Source of the DNA: Sutcliffiella sp. FSL R7-0096 | GTDB lineage: Bacteria; Bacillota; Bacilli; Bacillales; Bacillaceae_I | Reading direction: 5' to 3' | Assembly (NCBI RefSeq): GCF_038595065.1 | Contig: NZ_CP152003.1 | Location: forward strand, 1,592,001 to 1,656,000 | DNA: 64,000 bases | In this document: positions 41,188-50,652 of the stretch, piece by piece | How positions within the stretch are numbered: position 1 is the first letter of the stretch | Layout: each line of letters starts with the position of its first letter | Program-made: the position numbers and the translations under genes | Notes under the pieces: model-generated | Seen by the model: only the letters and a program-made list of their open reading frames with translations | The model's database searches: none | Told to the model about the DNA's origin: nothing

Positions 41188-42435
41188 ATGAAAGCAAAAA
41201 AATGGTTGGCAGCATTAGGTGTCACGACAATGCTTGTTGGGGGATTATTATCAGGATGTAGCGGTGGAAGCAGCGGTTCTACTGAGGGTTCCGGTGATAC
41301 TGTGGAAATCACCCTTGCCGGATGGGGGGGGAATCCGTCCGAGACCCGTCTATTAAAAGAAGCCCTGGATGCTTTTGAAGAAAAAAATCCGACTATTAAA
41401 GTCAAGCATGAAGTCATTTCTGATCAGTATATGGATGTCATGAAAACCCGTCTTATTGGTGGAGAAGCACCAGATGTCTTCTATTTGGATGCTTTTGAAG
41501 CCCCGGCCCTGATTGAAACAGGGGTGCTTGAGCCACTTGATGATTATGTGACAGACGAATTTGATGTTGAAGATTTTGAACAACCGCTTTTGGAAGCTTT
41601 CCAAAAGGATGGCGTGACATATGGGTTCCCGAAGGACTATTCCACGCTGGCTTTATTTTACAACAAGAAAATGTTCGAAGAAGCCGGTGTAGAAGTTCCA
41701 ACTACATGGGATGAAGTCCGAGAAGTTTCCAAGGAGTTGACGAAAGATGGTGTAGTTGGCCTTGGTGTGGCACCCGAACTTGCCAGAATGTACTACATTG
41801 CAGAATCATTAGGCGGAGAAGTGGTGAAGGATGATAAAGCAAACTTTGGAGATGACAAAGTTATTGAAGCATTACAGCCGATTATCGACCAACGTAATGA
41901 AGATAAAACTGCCGCACAAGCTACCGATGTAGGTGCAAACTGGGGAGGGGAAATGTTCGGTCAAGAAAAAGCGGCAATGGTAATCGAGGGGAACTGGGCA
42001 ATTCCTTTTCTGGAGGATACATTCCCTAATGTCGATTACGGAACCGCGGAACTTCCAACAATTAATGGGGAACAAAACACCATGGCTTATACAGTTTCCT
42101 ACGTTATGAATGCAGGATCTGAGAAAAAAGAAGCGTCATGGAAGTTAATTGAGTTCCTTACTGGTCCTGAAGGGATGGAAATATGGACGTCCAAAGGGTT
42201 TGCATTGCCTACTAGGAAGTCTGTAGCAGAGAAACTTGGCTTTGACCAAGATGAAAAACGGGCAGCACTTGTTTCTGGTGCGTCCTATGCAACGGTATGG
42301 GCTAATGGAGTAAACCTACCGACAATCATGAATAATTTTAACAATCAATTTGTATCTGCCTTCCTTGGACAGCGTCCACTTGATGAGGCGTTAAAAGAAG
42401 CTGAGAAGCAAGCAAATAGAGAAATTGGCGAGTAA
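41188..42435 (+). CDS. sugar ABC transporter substrate-binding lipoprotein
   Basis: A 415-aa extracellular solute-binding protein of family 1 (MalE/MsmE-like). The lipoprotein signal ends in LVGGLLSGC. A Ser/Gly spacer follows, then ITLAGWGGNPSETRLLKEAL, YMDVMKTRLIGGEAPDVFYL and the late GAEKKEASWKLIEFLTGPEG-type segment. It captures a sugar for the two permeases downstream. AGAGGAGAGGGG precedes the ATG. Position after the glucosidase suggests an alpha-linked oligosaccharide as ligand. Confidence 0.92.
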   Translation: MKAKKWLAALGVTTMLVGGLLSGCSGGSSGSTEGSGDTVEITLAGWGGNPSETRLLKEALDAFEEKNPTIKVKHEVISDQYMDVMKTRLIGGEAPDVFYLDAFEAPALIETGVLEPLDDYVTDEFDVEDFEQPLLEAFQKDGVTYGFPKDYSTLALFYNKKMFEEAGVEVPTTWDEVREVSKELTKDGVVGLGVAPELARMYYIAESLGGEVVKDDKANFGDDKVIEALQPIIDQRNEDKTAAQATDVGANWGGEMFGQEKAAMVIEGNWAIPFLEDTFPNVDYGTAELPTINGEQNTMAYTVSYVMNAGSEKKEASWKLIEFLTGPEGMEIWTSKGFALPTRKSVAEKLGFDQDEKRAALVSGASYATVWANGVNLPTIMNNFNNQFVSAFLGQRPLDEALKEAEKQANREIGE

Positions 42436-42466
42436 TTCTTGCTTATAGATTTATCGGAATGCTATT

Positions 42467-42507
42467 GTGCCTGGCTGTCTGCTTAAGTTAAATGGACAGC
42501 CTTGCAC
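42467..42507 (+). other. intercistronic stem-loop without T-run
   Basis: GTGC-ct-GGCTGTC pairs with GACAGCC-tt-GCAC. No T-run follows. Such a stem between binding protein and permease genes typically protects the upstream mRNA and gives more binding protein than permease. Confidence 0.6.
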
Positions 42508-42623
42508 TTGATTTGTGAAGTCTCTACTGACTTCTTTGTGAAGAGGAAATGATTTGTTTTTCTTCTTTAGAAAGAGTTCATGTAGATAAATAGAACTCTT
42601 GGAAGGGAAAAGGAGTGAATAAA

Positions 42624-43529
42624 ATGAAGAAAAAACGTACCTATTCAAAGCGGTCACTACGAGAGGCTACACAGGGCTATTCTTTTATGGCTCCAACCAT
42701 ATTTGTACTTGCATTATTCATTATCGGTCCAATTATTTATGCATTTTTCTTATCTTTCCATAAGGTACAGCTATTAGGTACGGCTACATATCAATTTGTA
42801 GGATTGAGCAATTTTACAAATATAACGGATGACGGGCGGGCTTTACGGGCTCTTTGGAATACTTTTAAATATGTCATTATTGTAGTCCCGATCCAGACAC
42901 TGCTTGCACTCATTCTTGCTGCAACGCTTAACGCGGGCTTGAAAGGGCAAAGTATTTTTCGGATTGTCTACTTCCTTCCGACATTAACATCATCTGCAGT
43001 ATTAACTTTAATTTTCATGTGGATGTACAATCAGAATGGATTGGTAAATGAAATTCTATCTGCAGTCGGACTCCCTACATATAACTGGATTGGAGATCCA
43101 AGTGTAGCGTTAATAGCAATCATGATTATGAATATCTGGGCTACGGCACCGTTCTTTATGGTCATCTACCTTGCTGCCCTCCAAGACATTCCTGAATCTT
43201 TGTACGAAGCGGCAGAACTGGATGGAGCCAATGCTTTCAAAAAGTTTATATATATTACAGTACCTAACTTACGTCCGGTGACATCCTTTGTTGTCATCAT
43301 GGGCTTGATCGGGACGTTCCAGTTGTTTGATCAGTCCTTCATTTTCTCAGGGGGATCTGGCGGACCTGATAACTCTACATTGACAGTTGTATTACTAATC
43401 TATCAGTATGCCTTCAAGAGTCTGGGGACAATGGGTTATGCTGCAGCAATTGCTGTTATGCTATCCCTTGTTATTCTGGTCGCAACATTATTGCAACGTA
43501 AATTTTCCAAAGAAGAATCTCTATATTGA
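42624..43529 (+). CDS. sugar ABC transporter permease, MalF/MsmF type
   Basis: A 301-aa permease with six transmembrane helices. The cytoplasmic EAA loop that contacts the ATPase is YEAAELDGANAFKKFIYITV. AAAGGAGTG precedes the ATG at 42624, so the in-frame GTG at 42615, which is part of the signal, is rejected. It pairs with the next gene. No ATPase gene is present, so a shared MsmX-type ATPase encoded elsewhere is likely. Confidence 0.92.
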   Translation: MKKKRTYSKRSLREATQGYSFMAPTIFVLALFIIGPIIYAFFLSFHKVQLLGTATYQFVGLSNFTNITDDGRALRALWNTFKYVIIVVPIQTLLALILAATLNAGLKGQSIFRIVYFLPTLTSSAVLTLIFMWMYNQNGLVNEILSAVGLPTYNWIGDPSVALIAIMIMNIWATAPFFMVIYLAALQDIPESLYEAAELDGANAFKKFIYITVPNLRPVTSFVVIMGLIGTFQLFDQSFIFSGGSGGPDNSTLTVVLLIYQYAFKSLGTMGYAAAIAVMLSLVILVATLLQRKFSKEESLY

Positions 43530-43541
43530 GGGGGCTGCATC

Positions 43542-44369
43542 ATGAAGAAGAAGCTTAGTATCGGAAAAGCATTTTTATATGGTATTCTCGTTCTGTATGC
43601 GGTTATTACCCTTATTCCATTTATATGGGCAGTCTCTTCTTCGTTTAAAACGTTAGAAGAAATCGTTAGTGGGACGATAAATTTCATACCGAGAAATTTC
43701 ACCTTTGATAACTATAAACAGATTTTCTTAGAACAGGAGCTATTCCCTCGTTGGTTGTTGAACAGCTTGATTATCGGATTGGCTGGTACTTCCTTGAACC
43801 TGTTATTCAACTCAATGGCAGGGTATGCCCTCGCTAGACTTAGCTTTCCGGGACGGAAAACGTTGTTCATCATTGTACTTGCAGTCCTAATGATTCCTGC
43901 ACAAGTAACGATGATCCCTAACTACTTGATTCTTCGTGAATTGGGGTGGCTAAATTCCTATCAAGGCATGATTGTACCCGCAATGATCAATGCTACTTTT
44001 ATCTTTATGATGAGACAATTCTTCATTAATTTCCCAAAAGAATTGGAAGAGGCCGCAGAAATGGATGGGCTTAGTAGATTCGGTACTTTCTTTAAGATAG
44101 TGCTTCCTTTGGCGAAACCAGCCCTTGCTGCGCAGGCTATATTCGTATTTATGGGGTTCTGGAACGACTTTATGCGTCCGTTGATTATACTGTCGGATCC
44201 ATCGATGTTCACTTTACCACTAGGATTAAACACGTTCAAAGGCCAATACATCAGTTACTGGAACTATATTATGGCCGCATCCATGGTATTCACCCTTCCA
44301 GTACTGCTCATCTACGGATTCTTTAACCGTTATTTCATTAAAGGAATCTCCTTTACGGGGGGCAAGTAA
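43542..44369 (+). CDS. sugar ABC transporter permease, MalG/MsmG type
   Basis: A 275-aa permease with six helices and the EAA motif LEEAAEMDGLSRFGTFFKIV. The start of helix 1 is GKAFLYGILVLYAVITLIPF. It begins 12 bp after the first permease gene with GAGGGGG and is the last gene of the regulator-controlled operon, ending at two tandem terminators. Confidence 0.92.
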   Translation: MKKKLSIGKAFLYGILVLYAVITLIPFIWAVSSSFKTLEEIVSGTINFIPRNFTFDNYKQIFLEQELFPRWLLNSLIIGLAGTSLNLLFNSMAGYALARLSFPGRKTLFIIVLAVLMIPAQVTMIPNYLILRELGWLNSYQGMIVPAMINATFIFMMRQFFINFPKELEEAAEMDGLSRFGTFFKIVLPLAKPALAAQAIFVFMGFWNDFMRPLIILSDPSMFTLPLGLNTFKGQYISYWNYIMAASMVFTLPVLLIYGFFNRYFIKGISFTGGK

Positions 44370-44390
44370 AAAAGCAAGCTTACTACCTAA

Positions 44391-44425
44391 CGAAACCCGC
44401 CTTTGCAGAGGCGGGTTTCGACGTT
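44391..44425 (+). terminator. first terminator of the sugar operon
   Basis: AACGaAACCCGCCT pairs with AGGCGGGTTtCG around TTGCAG. It has a strong stem but no T-run, and a second hairpin follows. Confidence 0.65.
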
Positions 44426-44438
44426 AAAGCCGAAAATC

Positions 44439-44473
44439 CTTTGGGGGTCTGACCCCCAAAGGTATTTTTTTTA
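44439..44473 (+). terminator. second terminator, shared repeat motif
   Basis: CCTTTGGGGG pairs with CCCCCAAAGG around TCTGA, followed by TATTTTTTTT. The same GCCGAAAATCC plus GGGGTCTGACCCC motif is found at 12712-12739. Confidence 0.8.
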
Positions 44474-44487
44474 ATTTTTTTTATTCT

Positions 44488-44835
44488 TCAATCTCTACCA
44501 TAGCTCACATCTTTATCAGGATGTGTAAAGGGGACACCTTGAGGTTTTTTTGATTTCTCGACAAGTTCCCGGTTTTCAGATGAATTCCATCCGATATCAT
44601 TTGTTGGATGGACCCATTGGTCCCCTGCCATGACTGCGGGGTCAATGTCGTCGCTCCAATTATTTAAGGGAGATTCTTCGGAATTGTATTTGCTGTCTCC
44701 GATGACAATTCCATGTTCATTGACAAATGGTGGCTGCATTTTCATATTGGAGCCTTTGAAAGAAGGGGAGTTGATTTGGTGTGGCATCGTTTCCTCCAAA
44801 TAAGGGACTTCCAGTGATGCATCCTTTTCTTTCAT
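44488..44835 (-). CDS. DUF3905 protein
   Basis: A 115-aa acidic soluble protein with the pattern of DUF3905: VPYLEETMPHQINSPSFKG, IVIGDSKYNSEESPLNNWSD and WVHPTNDIGWNSSENREL. The family is found in endospore formers; its function is unknown. GGAGGTG with 6 nt supports the ATG at 44835. It is divergent from a trio of small hydrophilic genes, and sporulation-stage expression is plausible but not shown. Confidence 0.7.
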   Translation of the reverse strand: MKEKDASLEVPYLEETMPHQINSPSFKGSNMKMQPPFVNEHGIVIGDSKYNSEESPLNNWSDDIDPAVMAGDQWVHPTNDIGWNSSENRELVEKSKKPQGVPFTHPDKDVSYGRD

Positions 44836-44917
44836 ACTTTTCACCTCCACGGGATGTATAGTTTTAGCATTTCTTTAAAATAAATAAGTATGTACCAAGA
44901 AAAGGAGGAAGGATCAA

Positions 44918-45049
44918 ATGGCGAAGAAATTTGAGATAGCACACCTTTCAGAAGACAAGCTCGAACAGATCACTAAATATGAGCAAAAATTACGGGAGGA
45001 AATCGGGGAGGAAATTGTATTAATTGCCTATGAAGAATGTGAAAAATGA
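44918..45049 (+). CDS. 43-aa small acidic protein
   Basis: It starts with AAAGGAGG, 7 nt and ATG. It reads MAKKFEIAHLSEDKLEQITK, then a helix with EQKLREEIGEEIVLIAYEEC. It is short and strongly helical; no family is recognised. It leads two more small hydrophilic genes on the same strand. Confidence 0.6.
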   Translation: MAKKFEIAHLSEDKLEQITKYEQKLREEIGEEIVLIAYEECEK

Positions 45050-45084
45050 CATAGGGGCAACCTACTGTCATGGGGGTGATTGAA

Positions 45085-45240
45085 ATGGCAAAGAGAAAAG
45101 TTGCCCACGACGCAGCGAAAAACAATAATAAAACACCGAAGGAAAGCTTGCCGGATACGGAGTTTTCTGCTGAATATCAACAAGAGGATATGATACGTGG
45201 TGCGAATCGCAATTCCAAACATGGTCGACAAGGGAAGTAA
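45085..45240 (+). CDS. 51-aa hydrophilic protein, YfhD-like
   Basis: A GGGGGTG signal precedes the ATG. The sequence MAKRKVAHDAAKNNNK, SLPDTEFSAEYQQEDMIRGA and NRNSKHGRQGK recalls the YfhD-type small spore proteins by its EFSAE core and charged disordered ends. The assignment is weak. It is the middle gene of three small genes. Confidence 0.55.
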   Translation: MAKRKVAHDAAKNNNKTPKESLPDTEFSAEYQQEDMIRGANRNSKHGRQGK

Positions 45241-45253
45241 AGGGGGATAAGGA

Positions 45254-45439
45254 ATGGATAAAAATACAAAAAAGAAAAAACAGAAGCAAGCACACAAAGA
45301 GGATCATGCGATTTCACATGACAGCTTGAAAGAAGAGTTCGGTCCTGAATTCGGTGACCCTAATGCGGCGAAAGCTTTTGAAAATGCAATTGAATCCAAC
45401 AACAAGAAGAACAAAAAAGACAAAAAGAAAAACTGCTAG
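45254..45439 (+). CDS. 61-aa Lys-rich hydrophilic protein
   Basis: A charged, probably disordered protein: MDKNTKKKKQKQAHKEDH, an ordered-looking SHDSLKEEFGPEFGDPNAAK core, and a KNKKDKKKNC tail. It begins 13 bp after the previous gene with AGGGGGATAAGGA. No family is recognised; small basic spore proteins have similar composition. A terminator overlaps its end. Confidence 0.6.
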   Translation: MDKNTKKKKQKQAHKEDHAISHDSLKEEFGPEFGDPNAAKAFENAIESNNKKNKKDKKKNC

Positions 45440-45470
45440 CTGAAATCAGCTGGCAGTTTTTCTTTTTTCT
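45428..45470. terminator. bidirectional terminator
   Basis: AAAACTGCtAGCTG pairs with CAGCTgGCAGTTTT around AAAT. It serves the small-gene trio and the convergent radical-SAM gene, whose stop it overlaps. Confidence 0.8.
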
Positions 45471-47209
45471 GATGAGATGGGGAAGATTTCTGTTTTGTTT
45501 GTAGTCTGATTGAAGTAGACAAGAACAAAATTTTCTTCTTCCTTGATTTGTCCTTTTTCAAGGTAGAGGGACAAGTCAAAGTGGATGGTTTCGACCATAG
45601 TATGTTTATATAGTTCTTTTTCATTTAATTGCAGTTTAGTAAACGCTTCACCCATCAAATCGGGGGATTGGACGATTTGTTTATAGATGCCAGTACGTAC
45701 GTCTTTATCCAGACGATCCTGCCACCATGGTTTACGGGGCTTGAACTTCTGGTGGCGCAAGTAATCATATTTCATCAAACTTTCTACAACCCCAAGAGTT
45801 GCCACATCCTCCTCTTGTAAAAAGGCATAAAGGCGTTTGTACAGATCTTCCAATTGATGACCGATTCTGGACCAGCCTTTCTTGTCCCAATAAGAACCGA
45901 AATCTTGGAAAAAATCGAATGGCGTTTCAAATACACCTGCAACCAGGTGCTCAACGGTGGCATCCATTCTATGGTCATTCCAATATTTCTCTAGAACGTC
46001 CTCCACCTGTTTGATACGGATGATGTCATCAAAACTCAATATGTTGTTGCCGAGTATCTCATATGGGGCATGGTCCATATAAATGTAATCATGCTCTTTA
46101 GAGCGGATTCTAAGCCCTGTTCCACGTAGCATTTTCAAAAAGCCAAGTTGAAGTTCTTCAGGACGCAGTGCGAATACATCATTGAATGTTTTCTTGAATG
46201 AGTGGTAATCCTCTTCCGGCAATCCTGCAATTAAGTCAAGATGTTGATCAATCTTTCCGCCATCCTTGACCATTGTCACAGTACGGGAGAGTTTCGAGAA
46301 GTTCTGCTTACGCATGACAAGTTCATTTGTCGCATCATTGGTTGATTGTACCCCGATCTCGAAGCGGAACAAGCCGGAAGGAGCTTCCTGATTTAAGAAC
46401 TCGATGACTTCAGGTCGCATGATATCAGCGGTGATCTCAAACTGGAAGACGGTTCCCGGCAGGTGTTCATCAATCAGGAAACGGAACATCTCCATGGCAT
46501 AACTGCGACTGATGTTGAAGGTGCGGTCCACAAACTTGATGGTCTTTGCTCCGTTGTTCATCAAGAAACGAATATCCTCTTTTACTTTTTCACGGTCAAA
46601 ATAACGGACGCCTACTTCAATAGAAGATAGGCAGAACTGACAGCTAAACGGACAGCCCCTGCTCGTTTCAAAGTAGGTCACTCGTTTCCCCAGCTGTGCC
46701 ATGTCTTCTTCAAAGCGGTAAGGAGAAGGGAGTTCCTTCAGATCCACTTTGTTTCGTTGAGGGGAAATCTTTTTCTCAGTGCCCTCACGGTAAGCTAAAC
46801 CGCTGATGCCAGCGAAATTCCCTTCACCTTCTAGTTCTTGTAAAAGTTGTTTGAACGTAATTTCGCCTTCCCCTAGAACAATGAAATCTACGTCTGTCAG
46901 GCGGTCGAGCCACTCTGTCACGTCATAAGTCACTTCAGGGCCACCAAGGACAATCGTTAAATCAGGATTGATTTTCTTCAACATGCTCATAACTTTGATT
47001 GTCTCTTCTATGTTCCATATATAACAACTGAATCCTATGACATCAGGTTTTCTTTGGATCAAATCTGATACGATATTCATGACCGGGTCTTTGATGGTAT
47101 ATTCGGCTAAATCTACTTTGTACTCCGGCGCAGCATAAGCTTTCAAATAACGAATAGCAAGGTTGGTATGGATATATTTTGCATTTAAGGTTGACGCAAT
47201 TATTTTCAT
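45446..47209 (-). CDS. B12-binding radical SAM protein with DUF4080 domain
   Basis: A 587-residue enzyme. It has an N-terminal B12-binding-type Rossmann domain (about 1-140; VIGFSCYIWNIEETIKVMSM, IVLGGPEVTYDV), a radical SAM core with CPFSCQFC (three iron-sulphur Cys) near residue 188, and a C-terminal DUF4080 region. The B12 domain lacks an obvious DxHxxG. Members are widespread in Bacillus; proposed roles include methylation, but the substrate is unknown. It has no operon partner. Confidence 0.85.
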   Translation of the reverse strand: MKIIASTLNAKYIHTNLAIRYLKAYAAPEYKVDLAEYTIKDPVMNIVSDLIQRKPDVIGFSCYIWNIEETIKVMSMLKKINPDLTIVLGGPEVTYDVTEWLDRLTDVDFIVLGEGEITFKQLLQELEGEGNFAGISGLAYREGTEKKISPQRNKVDLKELPSPYRFEEDMAQLGKRVTYFETSRGCPFSCQFCLSSIEVGVRYFDREKVKEDIRFLMNNGAKTIKFVDRTFNISRSYAMEMFRFLIDEHLPGTVFQFEITADIMRPEVIEFLNQEAPSGLFRFEIGVQSTNDATNELVMRKQNFSKLSRTVTMVKDGGKIDQHLDLIAGLPEEDYHSFKKTFNDVFALRPEELQLGFLKMLRGTGLRIRSKEHDYIYMDHAPYEILGNNILSFDDIIRIKQVEDVLEKYWNDHRMDATVEHLVAGVFETPFDFFQDFGSYWDKKGWSRIGHQLEDLYKRLYAFLQEEDVATLGVVESLMKYDYLRHQKFKPRKPWWQDRLDKDVRTGIYKQIVQSPDLMGEAFTKLQLNEKELYKHTMVETIHFDLSLYLEKGQIKEEENFVLVYFNQTTNKTEIFPISSEKRKTAS

Positions 47210-47268
47210 GGTAAATCCATCATACTCCTAGTGAAAAATTCTATAACTAATACAGTTTATCATAATTT

Positions 47269-47454
47269 AAGGCTATTTTCGTAAACTTTGTTGCTTTGGC
47301 AAATTTTTAAAGTGACCGTTATATTCCTTACTGTCGTGCTCTTTTCCTTGCAATACTAAATATGCTACGTGCATATCTAGAGTAAGTAAGCAGTAAAAAG
47401 TCCAATTTCCGACTTTTTACTAGTGAATAGCTACAATTTTTTAGAAAAGAGCCT
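47269..47454 (+). repeat. family C repeat, copy 2
   Basis: Starts AAGGCTATTTTCGTAAACTT and ends ACTAGTGAATAGCTACAATT followed by TTTTAGAAAAGAGCCT. It shares CCGTTATATTCCTTACTGTC and GTGCTCTTTTCCTTG with copy 1. Confidence 0.78.
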
Positions 47455-47688
47455 AATTAAAATGTGGTAGTCATGGTTTGCAGGATATTTTGTATCTCTA
47501 GCAAAACTTTCCTCTCCTTTCCATTATCAACAGGAAAGTAGTAAATATTACAAAATGATTTCTGAAATGACTTTTTTATTGCTTTAAATGTAGAAGAAAG
47601 GATTTTAGGTGGGAAACGTAGAATTTAATCCAGAGCAGAAGTGCGTTTTTATCACACTTTACAAAACGCCTTTGAAAAAGGAACCAAA

Positions 47689-47716
47689 GTGCGGAAATCA
47701 ACAGCGGCGTTTTTCA
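47689..47716 (+). repeat. right-end remnant of a family B repeat
   Basis: Only GTGCGGAAATCAACAGCGGC and a few following bases remain. No left end is present within 200 bp. Confidence 0.5.
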
Positions 47717-47775
47717 GGAAAAAATAATTATTTTATATACGGGATGAAAAAATAAATGATAAGTGGGGGAAGGTT

Positions 47776-49986
47776 ATGATCCAACACATGGTAAGGGAAG
47801 AGACCAAAAAGTTGGAGGTAGAGATAGAGACTCTGACAAACAAGCTTCACAAGCTTGAAAAGGAAAACAGATTTCTGCAACTTACATTTGAGCATGCCAA
47901 CGATGCAATTATATTGTTCAATGAAAATATGGAATTCTTTCAGGTCAATCAGAAGGCTTGTGAGCTTTTTGAATTATCAAGGGAAGATCTATTAAAAAGA
48001 AAACTGCATGACTTTCTTGATTTGATGTCCAAAGAAGAAGTGGAGCTTCAAGAAGCACAATTAGATGAATTAGGTGAATTGAAAAATGAATTGATTGTGC
48101 GGCTAGACAATGGGACGATAAAATATGTGGAATACTCAGCAGTGCGGAACCCTGATGAGAGCGGATTGGACATATGCATCATCCGTGATATCACCACGAG
48201 GAAGAAGCTAGAGAAAGAGTCAAATAAGAGCAAGCAGATGTACCATGATGTAATAAATCGGGCGGTGGATGGCATTGTTGTATTTGATAGGGAGGGGTAT
48301 TTTATAGATGTTAATCCCGCTTTTTGTTCAAACTTTGCCATGCCGAAATTAGATCTTCTCCAGTCCAAGCTTGATGATTTTGTAGAAGAAGATTTCCAAT
48401 ACAAGATGAAAAAAATCTGGAACCTTCTTGATAATCATGGCAGGGTGAGAGGGGAATTGCCGGTCATTCTTCACACGGGGGAACGGAAAACATTTGAAGT
48501 GACAATTACTGCGAACATCTATGATGATTATTACCTTGCCATCATGAGGGATGTGACGGAAAAACGTAATATGGAGCTTCAGCTTCAGAAGAGTGAAGAG
48601 AGATTCAGGGAGATGTTCCAGCATGCCTTGGATGCGATTGTACTGGTTGATAACAGTGGAGAAATCATGCGGGCAAACCCAGCTGCAAGCAGGGCATTTG
48701 AACTTCCATTGGATGAGCTGATTCATTCCAAGCTTCACTGTTTTGTTCCAAGGCATAATAAGAGAGTGTTTTCCATCATGAAACAGTTTGTAGCCAATGG
48801 TGAAATCAGGGAAGAGCTGGAGTTTCATATGCCGAATGGTCAGAAGAAGCTCCTTGAATTTACAGCCAATAAGGGCATCATTGACGGTTTTAATATGATT
48901 ATTTTCCGTAATGTCAGTGAACGCAGGAAAATGGAAAAGGACCTGAGGGAAAGTGAACAAAAGTTCCGTAAGATATTTGATAACGCGATGGATGGTATCC
49001 TTTTGTGGGATAACAGGTGTAACATCATTGATGCAAACCCGAATGCCAGCAAAATACTGAAGCTTCCAAAAGAAGAATTGGTGGCGAACTATCTTCACTA
49101 CTATTTACAGCAAGAGCAGTTACAGGATCTGCAAAACCACTGGAAGGATTGCCCGGATAGCGAAGAGCTGAGTGGCGAAGTTTGTCTCGAAGATGAGACT
49201 GGCATGCAAATTATTGAATACTCCGCTAAGAAAAATGTCATTGAAGGATTACACATGACCATCTTCCGAAATATCACAGAAAAAAGAGAGATGGAAGATC
49301 AGCTACGAAAGTCCGACACCCTTACAGTGGTGGGAGAACTTGCTGCAGGTATCGCACATGAGATAAGAAACCCGATGACAGCATTAAAAGGCTTTATTCA
49401 ACTCCTGCAAAATAGCATGAATGAAGACCAGTATGCGATGTATTTCGATGTAATCACTTCTGAATTAAAAAGGATAGAATCCATCATTACCGAGTTTCTT
49501 GTATTGGCCAAACCACAGGCAATTTCCTATCAACGGAAGAGTGTCACGGTTACCATGAAAGAGACACTCGACCTGTTAAGTGCCCAGGCATCGTTGGACA
49601 ATGTCCAATTCGTCACATCCATTGAAGAAGGGTTACCTGATATTTATTGTGAACCGAATCAATTAAAGCAAGTTTTTATCAATATACTAAAAAATGCAAT
49701 AGAAGTGATGCCAAAAGGTGGTACAGTTTCTGTGGTGCTCTCCAAAGAGGAAGGGGAACAGGTACTCATATCCATTAGGGATGAAGGAATCGGCATACCC
49801 GAAGATAAGCTGAAGAAACTGGGTGAACCTTTCTATACCACGAAGGACCGTGGAACAGGGCTTGGGCTTATGGTAAGCTATAAGATAGTAGAAGAGCACA
49901 ATGGTACCATTGAGGTGAGCAGCGAGCTAGGAAAGGGCACGACCTTTCACATAAGATTGCCTATTGGAACACCTACAGTACATTGA
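47776..49986 (+). CDS. kinE: multi-PAS sporulation-type sensor histidine kinase (KinE-like)
   Basis: A 736-aa soluble kinase. It has an N-terminal coiled coil (about 1-35), four PAS domains (about 40-140, 150-265, 275-390, 395-510), HisKA with the H-box AAGIAHEIRNPMTALKGF (His near 527) and an HATPase with N-box NILKNAIEVMPKGG, DEGIGIPEDKLKKLG and GTGLGLMVSYKIVEE. There is no membrane segment and no response regulator beside it, as for the orphan kinases feeding the Spo0F phosphorelay. The kinase-ogt order matches B. subtilis kinE. GGGGGAAGG precedes the ATG. Confidence 0.88.
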   Translation: MIQHMVREETKKLEVEIETLTNKLHKLEKENRFLQLTFEHANDAIILFNENMEFFQVNQKACELFELSREDLLKRKLHDFLDLMSKEEVELQEAQLDELGELKNELIVRLDNGTIKYVEYSAVRNPDESGLDICIIRDITTRKKLEKESNKSKQMYHDVINRAVDGIVVFDREGYFIDVNPAFCSNFAMPKLDLLQSKLDDFVEEDFQYKMKKIWNLLDNHGRVRGELPVILHTGERKTFEVTITANIYDDYYLAIMRDVTEKRNMELQLQKSEERFREMFQHALDAIVLVDNSGEIMRANPAASRAFELPLDELIHSKLHCFVPRHNKRVFSIMKQFVANGEIREELEFHMPNGQKKLLEFTANKGIIDGFNMIIFRNVSERRKMEKDLRESEQKFRKIFDNAMDGILLWDNRCNIIDANPNASKILKLPKEELVANYLHYYLQQEQLQDLQNHWKDCPDSEELSGEVCLEDETGMQIIEYSAKKNVIEGLHMTIFRNITEKREMEDQLRKSDTLTVVGELAAGIAHEIRNPMTALKGFIQLLQNSMNEDQYAMYFDVITSELKRIESIITEFLVLAKPQAISYQRKSVTVTMKETLDLLSAQASLDNVQFVTSIEEGLPDIYCEPNQLKQVFINILKNAIEVMPKGGTVSVVLSKEEGEQVLISIRDEGIGIPEDKLKKLGEPFYTTKDRGTGLGLMVSYKIVEEHNGTIEVSSELGKGTTFHIRLPIGTPTVH

Positions 49987-50026
49987 TAAATATCTTGAAA
50001 TCAGCGGGATAAGAGAGGTAACGATT

Positions 50027-50515
50027 ATGTTTTATTATAGTAGCCTGAATACAAAAATCGGGAAAATCTTTATAATTTGCAATGAAGAGCACCTTATAAA
50101 GATTGAGTTCGATGAGGATTTTCTGAAACTGGAGTCTATTAGCCAAAGGTATGTGTTGGATTCAGATCATCCCATTTGCAAGCTTGTGACCAACCAGATG
50201 GAAGAGTACTTTCAGGGAAGGCGATCTGACTTTGATGTACCGTTCAAAATGAACGGGACGGACTTTCAGCTGGAGGTTTGGCAGGCATTAAGCAACATTT
50301 CATATGGAGAAGTGAAATGCTATCAAGACATAGCAAAAGAGATAAATAGGCCGTTGGCAGTGAGGGCTATTGGGCAGGCAAACCGCAGAAACCCTTTACC
50401 CATTGTGATTCCATGCCATCGTGTCATTGGGAAGAATAAAGCGTTGGTTGGGTATGCAGGTGATAAAATCGGTATGAAAGAAGAGCTACTAAAGCTAGAA
50501 GGTGTATTAGTATAG
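50027..50515 (+). CDS. ogt: O6-methylguanine-DNA methyltransferase
   Basis: A 162-residue suicide repair protein that transfers alkyl groups from O6-alkylguanine to Cys130 in the motif IPCHRVIG. Other hallmarks are FQLEVWQALSNISYGEV and the Arg finger region AVRAIGQANRRNPLP. The ATG at 50027 follows GAGAGGT; the longer frame overlapping the kinase lacks a signal. It may be cotranscribed with the kinase gene, since only 40 bp separate them. Confidence 0.95.
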   Translation: MFYYSSLNTKIGKIFIICNEEHLIKIEFDEDFLKLESISQRYVLDSDHPICKLVTNQMEEYFQGRRSDFDVPFKMNGTDFQLEVWQALSNISYGEVKCYQDIAKEINRPLAVRAIGQANRRNPLPIVIPCHRVIGKNKALVGYAGDKIGMKEELLKLEGVLV

Positions 50516-50521
50516 AAATTT

Positions 50522-50556
50522 GTACGGTAGATTTAAATCTACCGTATTTTTTTTTG
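50522..50556 (+). terminator. intrinsic terminator
   Basis: TACGGTAGATT pairs perfectly with AATCTACCGTA, followed by a long T-run. Confidence 0.9.
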
Positions 50557-50652
50557 TGTTCATATGGCTAATCTGTATCAACTCTTGTTTCGCTTCATAT
50601 AATTTACTAAGACAAAAAAAGTTGCTCTAGGGCAAAACAGGAGATGATAAAT

